DNA of 64,000 bases from positions 1,674,001 through 1,738,000 of the forward strand of contig NZ_CP089466.1 in NCBI RefSeq assembly GCF_021233415.1, given 5' to 3'. The notes beneath the pieces were generated by a model, which worked only from the letters and a program-made list of their open reading frames with translations, had not been told where the DNA came from and did no database searches. This DNA is from Halobacterium litoreum (GTDB lineage: Archaea > Halobacteriota > Halobacteria > Halobacteriales > Halobacteriaceae). The position numbers and the translations under genes are program-made. How positions within the stretch are numbered: the stretch's first letter is position 1; each line of letters opens with the position of its first letter. This document shows, piece after piece, positions 59,454-64,000 of the stretch.

Positions 59454-60647
59454 ATGGCCGAGACACTCCTCTTGCAGGCGGGCGTGATGTTCGCGGCGGT
59501 GGCAGCCGTGGGCGTGCTCGCCGACAGAGCGGGCGTCTCACCGATTCCGCTCTACATCGTCGCCGGCATCGCCGTCAACGAGTACGTCGCGGGCGGCGCC
59601 GGACTCCCGTACGTCCACGAGAGCGAGTTCGTCGCCGTCGGCGCGGAACTCGGCATCGTCTTCTTGCTGTTGTTCCTCGGCCTGGAGTTCGACCTCGGGC
59701 GGTTGGTGCGCGAGCGGTCGAGTCTCCTCCGAGCGGGTGTCGCGGACTTCGCCGTGAACTTCGCCGTCGGGCTCGCGCTCGGGTGGGCGCTGTTCGGGTC
59801 GCTGCGCGCCGGCGTACTCGTCGCCGGCATCGTCTACATCTCGTCGAGCGCCGTCATCACGAAGACGCTACTCGACCTCGGGTGGATTGCGAACCCGGAG
59901 AGCGGGCCCGTCCTCGGGACGCTCGTCTTCGAGGACCTCGTCATCGCGGTGTACCTCGCCGTCGTCTCGGCGGTCGTCCTCGGCGGCGGCACGCTGGCGG
60001 AAGCCGCGCCGACTGTCGGCGTCGCCGTCGGCTTCCTCGCCGTCCTCGGCGTGCTCGTCGCCGTCGGCGAACCGGCGCTCGCCAGGCTGTTGGACACGAA
60101 CTCCGCGGAGTACTTCGTTTTGCGCGTGGTCGGCCTGACGGTCCTCGTCGCCGGCGCGGCACTCGCGGTCGGCGTCAGCGAAGCGGTCGCCGCGTTCTTC
60201 GTCGGCACCGCGCTCGGCACGACGGAGTTCGCGCACGTCGTCGAGGAGCGCCTGACACCCGTGAAAGACACGTTCGCGGCCGTCTTCTTCTTCTGGATCG
60301 GCCTCCTCACCGACCCGGCCGCGGTGGTCGGCGTCCTCGACGTCCTCGCCGTCGCGGTCGCCGTTTCCGCGCCCGCGAAGGTCGTGAGCGGCTACTACGG
60401 CGGTCAGGCGTACGGGCTCACCGACCGGCGGTCGCTGCGCGTCGGGCTCGCGCTCGTGACCCGCGGCGAGTTCTCGCTCATCATCGCCGCCGCCGCGACG
60501 GCGGCCGCCGGCACCACCATTCCCGTCGCGCTCGCGAACGACGTGTACGCGTTCGCAGTCGGTTACGTGCTCGTGATGAGCGTCCTCGGCACCGTGTTGA
60601 TGCAGTACTCGGGGGCGGTCGAGCGGTACCTCCCGGCCACCGGGTAG
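59454..60647 (+). CDS. Kef/CPA2-type cation:proton antiporter
   Basis: A 397-residue membrane protein with about 12-13 helices. Core marks of the CPA2 fold are VAGIVYISSSAVITKTLLDLGW (broken helix) and LGTLVFEDLVIAVYLAVVSAV, with the acidic ion-binding residue in FEDL. FFVGTALGTTEFAHVVEERLTPVKDTFAAVFFFWIGL matches the KefB/KhtU group. It lacks a C-terminal RCK domain of its own; that part is the separate gene 50 bases downstream. The likely ion is potassium, by analogy with KhtTU. Confidence 0.92.
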   Translation: MAETLLLQAGVMFAAVAAVGVLADRAGVSPIPLYIVAGIAVNEYVAGGAGLPYVHESEFVAVGAELGIVFLLLFLGLEFDLGRLVRERSSLLRAGVADFAVNFAVGLALGWALFGSLRAGVLVAGIVYISSSAVITKTLLDLGWIANPESGPVLGTLVFEDLVIAVYLAVVSAVVLGGGTLAEAAPTVGVAVGFLAVLGVLVAVGEPALARLLDTNSAEYFVLRVVGLTVLVAGAALAVGVSEAVAAFFVGTALGTTEFAHVVEERLTPVKDTFAAVFFFWIGLLTDPAAVVGVLDVLAVAVAVSAPAKVVSGYYGGQAYGLTDRRSLRVGLALVTRGEFSLIIAAAATAAAGTTIPVALANDVYAFAVGYVLVMSVLGTVLMQYSGAVERYLPATG

Positions 60648-60697
60648 TCACGCCGGACCGACGGTAGGCTTTTGCTCCGGCCGCCGGAAGTCCGACC

Positions 60698-61174
60698 ATG
60701 ACCGTCTACGAGACCGACATTCCGGGCGTCGGTCGGAAGTTCGAGATGGACATCGGCGGCGGCGAGCGCGTCGTGGTCGTCGTCCACCACGACAGGCGAT
60801 GCGAGGTGTTCCGGCGGCCGGACCCGGACGCCGACAGCGAGAAACTCCTCGACCTCTCCAGCGACCAAGCGAACAAACTCGGCTCCATCCTCGAGGGCGC
60901 GTACTTCGAGTCCGTGGACGTCGGGTCGCTCACGGTCCCGCTCGGGGACGCCATCATCGAGTGGTGGGAGGTCGAGGACGGGTCGTCGTTCGCCGGGCGG
61001 ACGCTCGCGGAGATGAACGTGCGAGCGGAGACAGGCGTCTCGGTCATCGCCGTCCAGCGCGGCGACGAGACGATTGCGAACCCCGACCCCGAGTTCGAGG
61101 TGGCGGACGGCGACCTCCTCGTGACGGTTGGGACGAGAGCAGAACAGAACGCGCTCGAAGAGTTGCTGGGTTAG
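60698..61174 (+). CDS. KhtT-like antiporter regulatory subunit (RCK_C/TrkA-C domain)
   Basis: A 158-residue soluble protein. Residues 1-70 resemble the N-terminal dimerisation part of KhtT (PGVGRKFEMDIGGGERVVVVVHHDRRCEVFRR). Residues 78-158 are an RCK_C domain with LTVPLGDAIIEWWEVEDGSSFAGRTLAEMNVRAETG and FEVADGDLLVTVG. In Bacillus, KhtT binds c-di-AMP and protons and controls the KhtU antiporter. The pair here is adjacent, though GGCTTTTGC before this gene suggests a separate transcript. Confidence 0.9.
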   Translation: MTVYETDIPGVGRKFEMDIGGGERVVVVVHHDRRCEVFRRPDPDADSEKLLDLSSDQANKLGSILEGAYFESVDVGSLTVPLGDAIIEWWEVEDGSSFAGRTLAEMNVRAETGVSVIAVQRGDETIANPDPEFEVADGDLLVTVGTRAEQNALEELLG

Positions 61175-61175
61175 G

Positions 61176-62432
61176 TCACGGCCAGCTGCCGCTGCCCTCG
61201 TAGGCGTCGACGACGCGCTGGACGGCGACGACGTACGCGGCGGTGCGGAGGTTCGGCGCGCCGGTGTCCTCGAAAGCGTCGGTCATCGCGTCGAAGGCGT
61301 CCGTGATGACGGCTTCGAGTTCCTCGTTGACGCGTTGTTCGGTCCACTGGAAGCGCTGGCGGTTCTGCACCCACTCGAAGTACGAGACGGTGACGCCGCC
61401 CGCGTTCGCGAGAATGTCCGGTACGACGGTGATGCCGCGCTCCGTGAGCACGTCGTCGGCGTCCGGCGTGAGCGGGCCGTTGGCGGCCTCCACGACCACG
61501 TCAGCGTCCACGTCGTGCGCGAGGTCGCCGTCGATGGCGTTCTCGAGCGCGGCGGGGACGAGGAGGTCGACGTCGAGGGTCAGGAGGTCCTCGTTGGTCA
61601 TCTCCTCGGTTGCGCCGTCGTAGCCGGTGACGCTCCCGGATTCGGCCTTGTACTCCTTGACGTCTCGGGCGTCGAGGCCGTCCTCGTTGTAGATGGCGCC
61701 CGAGGAGTCGGAGACGGCGACGACGTTCGCGCCGAGGTCCTCGATGAGGTAGGCGGCGATGGAGCCGGCGTTCCCGTACCCCTGTACGGCGACGCTCGCG
61801 CCCTCGATGTCGCGGTCGAGGTAGTCGAACACCTCGCGGGCGGCGAACATCGTGGAGCGACCGGTCGCCTCGACGCGGCCCTCGCTCCCGCCGTTCTCCA
61901 GGGCCTTCCCCGTGATGACGCCGGGCGCGGTGGTGTTCTCGAGTTTCTCGTAGGTGTCTTTGATCCAGTTCATCTCCCGCTGGCCGGTGTTCACGTCCGG
62001 CGCGGGCACGTCCTTGTCCTCGCCGATGAGCGGGCGGAGTTCCTTCGCGAACGCTCGCGTGATGCGTTCGAGTTCGTCCTCGGAGTAGTCGCTCGGGTCG
62101 ATGACGATGCCGCCCTTCCCGCCGCCGTACGGGATGTCGACGACGGCGGTCTTGTACACCATCCAGCCGGAGAGCGCCTTCACCTCGTCGCGGGTGACGC
62201 CCGGGTGGTAGCGGATGCCGCCCTTGTACGGGCCGCGGTCGCCGTTGAACTGCGAGCGGAACGCCGTGAACGTCTCGATGGTGCCGTCGTCCATCTCCAC
62301 GGACAGGGTGGTCTCCAGCACGCGCTCGGGGTGTTTGAGGCGCCGGAGGACGTCGTCCCGCACGTCGAGATACTCGCCTGCGTCGTCGAGTTGCTCCTGC
62401 AGGTTCTCGAACGGATTGGACTGTGTCATCAT
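61176..62432 (-). CDS. gdh: Glutamate dehydrogenase
   Basis: Hexameric glutamate dehydrogenase, 418 residues, interconverting glutamate and 2-oxoglutarate plus ammonia. [10 protein letters not shown] (68-77) binds glutamate, the catalytic lysine is K106 in PYGGGKGG, and the cofactor Rossmann motif is GYGNAGS near 225. The NAD or NADP preference is not readable with confidence. I placed the start at MMTQ (62432); CGCTTAACCC at about 62455-62464 is the TATA-like box and predicts a leaderless transcript. The gene ends two bases after the convergent KhtT-like gene. Confidence 0.96.
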   Translation of the reverse strand: MMTQSNPFENLQEQLDDAGEYLDVRDDVLRRLKHPERVLETTLSVEMDDGTIETFTAFRSQFNGDRGPYKGGIRYHPGVTRDEVKALSGWMVYKTAVVDIPYGGGKGGIVIDPSDYSEDELERITRAFAKELRPLIGEDKDVPAPDVNTGQREMNWIKDTYEKLENTTAPGVITGKALENGGSEGRVEATGRSTMFAAREVFDYLDRDIEGASVAVQGYGNAGSIAAYLIEDLGANVVAVSDSSGAIYNEDGLDARDVKEYKAESGSVTGYDGATEEMTNEDLLTLDVDLLVPAALENAIDGDLAHDVDADVVVEAANGPLTPDADDVLTERGITVVPDILANAGGVTVSYFEWVQNRQRFQWTEQRVNEELEAVITDAFDAMTDAFEDTGAPNLRTAAYVVAVQRVVDAYEGSGSWP

Positions 62433-62500
62433 TTGTCTCGATTCCGGGTGTCGGGTTAAGCGTGGCGGATTGACGGGGATGATACGCGATTGACGGCGGA

Positions 62501-63346
62501 TTAGCGGTCGGCCGCGTTCGCGCGCGCCACGATTCGCTCGGCCTGCGCAATCAGCGGCGCGTCTATCATCTCGCCGTCCACGCGGAACACGCCTCTCCCT
62601 TCCTCGTCGGCCGCTCGCTTGGCTTCGAGGACGCGCTCTGCCCACTCCACCTGCTCGGGGTCGGGCGTGTACGCGTCGTTGATGGGCGCGACCTGCGCGG
62701 GGTGAATCGCCATCTTCCCGTCGAACCCGAGGCCCGCCGCGAACCGCGTCTCAGCGGCGAGACCGTCGGTGTCCTCGATGTCCGTGTAGACGGTGTCGAT
62801 GGCGTCGACGTCCGCCGCGCTCGCCGCGAGCACGACGTGTTCGCGCGCGTGTAGAACCTCGGTTCCCTCGTCGGTGCGCGTCGCGCCGATGTCCGCAGAG
62901 AGGTCCTCGGCGCCGAACACGAGCGCGTCGGTCGGTTCCTCGGCGGCGATGGATTGAGCGTTCAGCACGCCCGCCGCCGACTCCACGAGCGCGAGCACCG
63001 GCGCCTCGGCGTCGTGTTCGTCCAGCAGGCGACCGAGCGTCGCCACGTCGTCCGCGTCGCCCGTCTTCGGGAGCATCACCGCGTCGAATCCGCCATCCGA
63101 GAGGACGGCTTCCACGTCGTCGCCCGCGCCCGACCCGACGGGGTTGACGCGCACGCACACCTCGCAGTCCGGGTCGAACTCGGCGTCGTCGAGCACGCCC
63201 CGGACCGCCGCCCGCGCCTCGTCTTTCTGCCCCGGCGCGACTGCGTCTTCGAGGTCGAACACCACCACGTCGGCGCCCGCGCCGGGCGCCTTCCGCATCA
63301 ACTCGGGCTGGTCGCCCGGCGAGAACAGCACGCTTCGTCTGACCAT
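62501..63346 (-). CDS. CitE-like aldolase/lyase (HpcH/HpaI family)
   Basis: A 281-residue TIM-barrel lyase cleaving or forming acyl-CoA C-C bonds. [16 protein letters not shown] at the start, FDLEDAV (30-36) with metal ligands, RVNP near 76, ESAAGVLNA near 142, [11 protein letters not shown] near 160, and [10 protein letters not shown] near 205 are all typical. Candidates are beta-methylmalyl-CoA or malyl-CoA lyase of the methylaspartate cycle, or citramalyl-CoA lyase. The divergent MaoC hydratase gene is the expected neighbour for the first. AACCTACAAGG about 28 bases upstream is the likely TATA box. Confidence 0.88.
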   Translation of the reverse strand: MVRRSVLFSPGDQPELMRKAPGAGADVVVFDLEDAVAPGQKDEARAAVRGVLDDAEFDPDCEVCVRVNPVGSGAGDDVEAVLSDGGFDAVMLPKTGDADDVATLGRLLDEHDAEAPVLALVESAAGVLNAQSIAAEEPTDALVFGAEDLSADIGATRTDEGTEVLHAREHVVLAASAADVDAIDTVYTDIEDTDGLAAETRFAAGLGFDGKMAIHPAQVAPINDAYTPDPEQVEWAERVLEAKRAADEEGRGVFRVDGEMIDAPLIAQAERIVARANAADR

Positions 63347-63438
63347 ACCGGAACGAGTGAACCGCGTGCCTTGTAGGTTTCCGGACTGTGTTGAGGACGC
63401 GGATTCGGTGGCTATCGACTCGCCGCCGACGCTGTTTA

Positions 63439-63527
63439 GAAAGCCCCGGCGCGCGACGCAAGCACCGAGGGAGCGACGCGACCGAGGCGCACAGCGAGCG
63501 CACCGAGTCCACCGCGTCGGGGCTTTC
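63439..63527. repeat. GC-rich element bounded by 15-bp inverted repeats
   Basis: GAAAGCCCCGGCGCG (63439-63453) pairs with CGCGTCGGGGCTTTC (63513-63527), one mismatch. The 59 bases between carry GAGGGAGCGACGCG and CAGCGAGCGCACCGAG, tracts like those in the gap at 9.45-9.48 kb. I recall similar AAAGCCCC...GGGGCTTT elements between genes in other haloarchaea. It sits in the 278-base gap 63347-63624, which holds no gene. Confidence 0.55.
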
Positions 63528-63624
63528 GAAGCGGCCTACCAACTGTTGGAGTCGTCGCCACTGACACCGAGAAACGAGACGAACTTCCGGAGTCGTTTTG
63601 CCGGAGGCGAGAAACGTCCCGAGT

Positions 63625-64000
63625 ATGCCCGGCCTGTACTACGAGGAGTTCGAGGAGGGGGAGACAATCGAGCACGACCGGCGACGCACCGTCTCGGAGT
63701 CGGACAACCAGCAGTTCTGCGACATGACGATGAACCAACAGCCGCTGCACCTCGACGCGGAGTTCGCGTCCGAGACGCAGTTCGGGGAGCGCCTCGTCAA
63801 CGGACTCTACACGATGAGCCTCGCCGTCGGCATCACCATCCCCGAGACGACGGACGGCACCATCGTCGCGAACCTCTCGTACGACGACGTGGAGCACCCG
63901 AACCCGGTCTTCCACGGAGACACCATCCGGGTGCAGTCCACCGTCACCGACAAGCGCGAGACGAGCGACGGCGAGCGCGGCGTCGTCACGATGCGCGTCG
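63625..64000 (+). CDS. MaoC-like hydratase (3' part beyond window)
   Basis: 125 codons of a hot-dog fold hydratase acting on enoyl-CoA thioesters. The start MPGLYYEEFEEGETIEHDRRR is typical, followed by the catalytic region DMTMNQQPLHLDAEFASETQFGERLVNGL with the conserved Asn/Asp-His-like residues (NQQPLHLD) and the downstream HPNPVFHGDTI. A CGTTTTGCC box lies about 28 bases before the ATG. Next to a CitE-like lyase, mesaconyl-CoA hydratase of the methylaspartate cycle is one candidate, but the small N-terminal part cannot separate it from other MaoC enzymes. Confidence 0.85.
   Translation, partial: MPGLYYEEFEEGETIEHDRRRTVSESDNQQFCDMTMNQQPLHLDAEFASETQFGERLVNGLYTMSLAVGITIPETTDGTIVANLSYDDVEHPNPVFHGDTIRVQSTVTDKRETSDGERGVVTMRV

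Overview
The window is an ordinary stretch of haloarchaeal chromosome (class Halobacteria). The evidence is very high GC, strongly acidic proteins and archaeal promoters with a TATA-like box about 25 bases before the start codon. First genes of transcripts appear leaderless, while genes inside operons often carry a perfect GGAGGTGA ribosome site. Gene content fits: form III RuBisCO, archaeal class I aldolase, fused NuoCD without NuoEFG, a CtaA-CtaB fusion, Agl23 and a probable PGF-CTERM protein. I saw no rRNA, tRNA, CRISPR array, insertion sequence or prophage. The genus cannot be fixed from this.

Layout. 0-4 kb: an ABC-2 exporter operon, one permease carrying a PrsW-like protease domain, next to a winged-helix regulator. 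4-9 kb: form III RuBisCO, SRAP protein, fba-fbp operon, helix-hairpin-helix protein and 3-hydroxyacyl-CoA dehydrogenase. 9.5-16.5 kb: nucleobase permease, squalene synthase-type enzyme, acyl-CoA dehydrogenase, AzlCD and a secreted LVIVD-repeat protein. 16.6-21.8 kb: thiolase with its DUF35 partner, hydrolase, the methylmalonyl-CoA mutase B12 subunit with MeaB, and two small membrane proteins. 21.8-23.4 kb: second ABC-2 exporter. 23.4-33 kb: respiratory oxidase region (heme O synthase fusion, CoxB, CoxC, CoxA and several small membrane proteins), with BirA inserted. 33-38.4 kb: GNAT/zinc-ribbon fusion, zinc-binding small protein, acetyl-CoA synthetase and methylmalonyl-CoA mutase large subunit. 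38.5-41.3 kb: third ABC-2 exporter, divergent from a regulator, with two palindromes between them. 41.3-43.6 kb: CBS-ParB protein and a TrkA-N/DHH phosphoesterase. 43.7-54 kb: the complete archaeal complex I operon nuoA-B-CD-H-I-J1-J2-K-L-M-N. 54-64 kb: purKE, agl23, ribH, aminotransferase, a cation antiporter with its RCK_C partner, glutamate dehydrogenase, a CitE-like lyase and the start of a MaoC hydratase.

Together the genes describe an aerobic heterotroph. Acyl-CoA dehydrogenase, hydroxyacyl-CoA dehydrogenase, thiolase and acetyl-CoA synthetase feed acetyl-CoA. Methylmalonyl-CoA mutase with MeaB handles propionyl units. Glutamate dehydrogenase, the CitE-like lyase and MaoC are compatible with parts of the methylaspartate cycle. 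Electrons enter a NuoEFG-less complex I and leave through an aa3-type oxidase.

No clearly new multi-gene system stands out. The best leads are the PrsW-permease fusion, the paired palindromes at 40.4 kb, the inverted repeat around the promoter at 3.7 kb, the 32-residue membrane peptide beside coxA, the TrkA-N/DHH protein beside a CBS-ParB protein, and two GAGCGAGC-rich intergenic elements.
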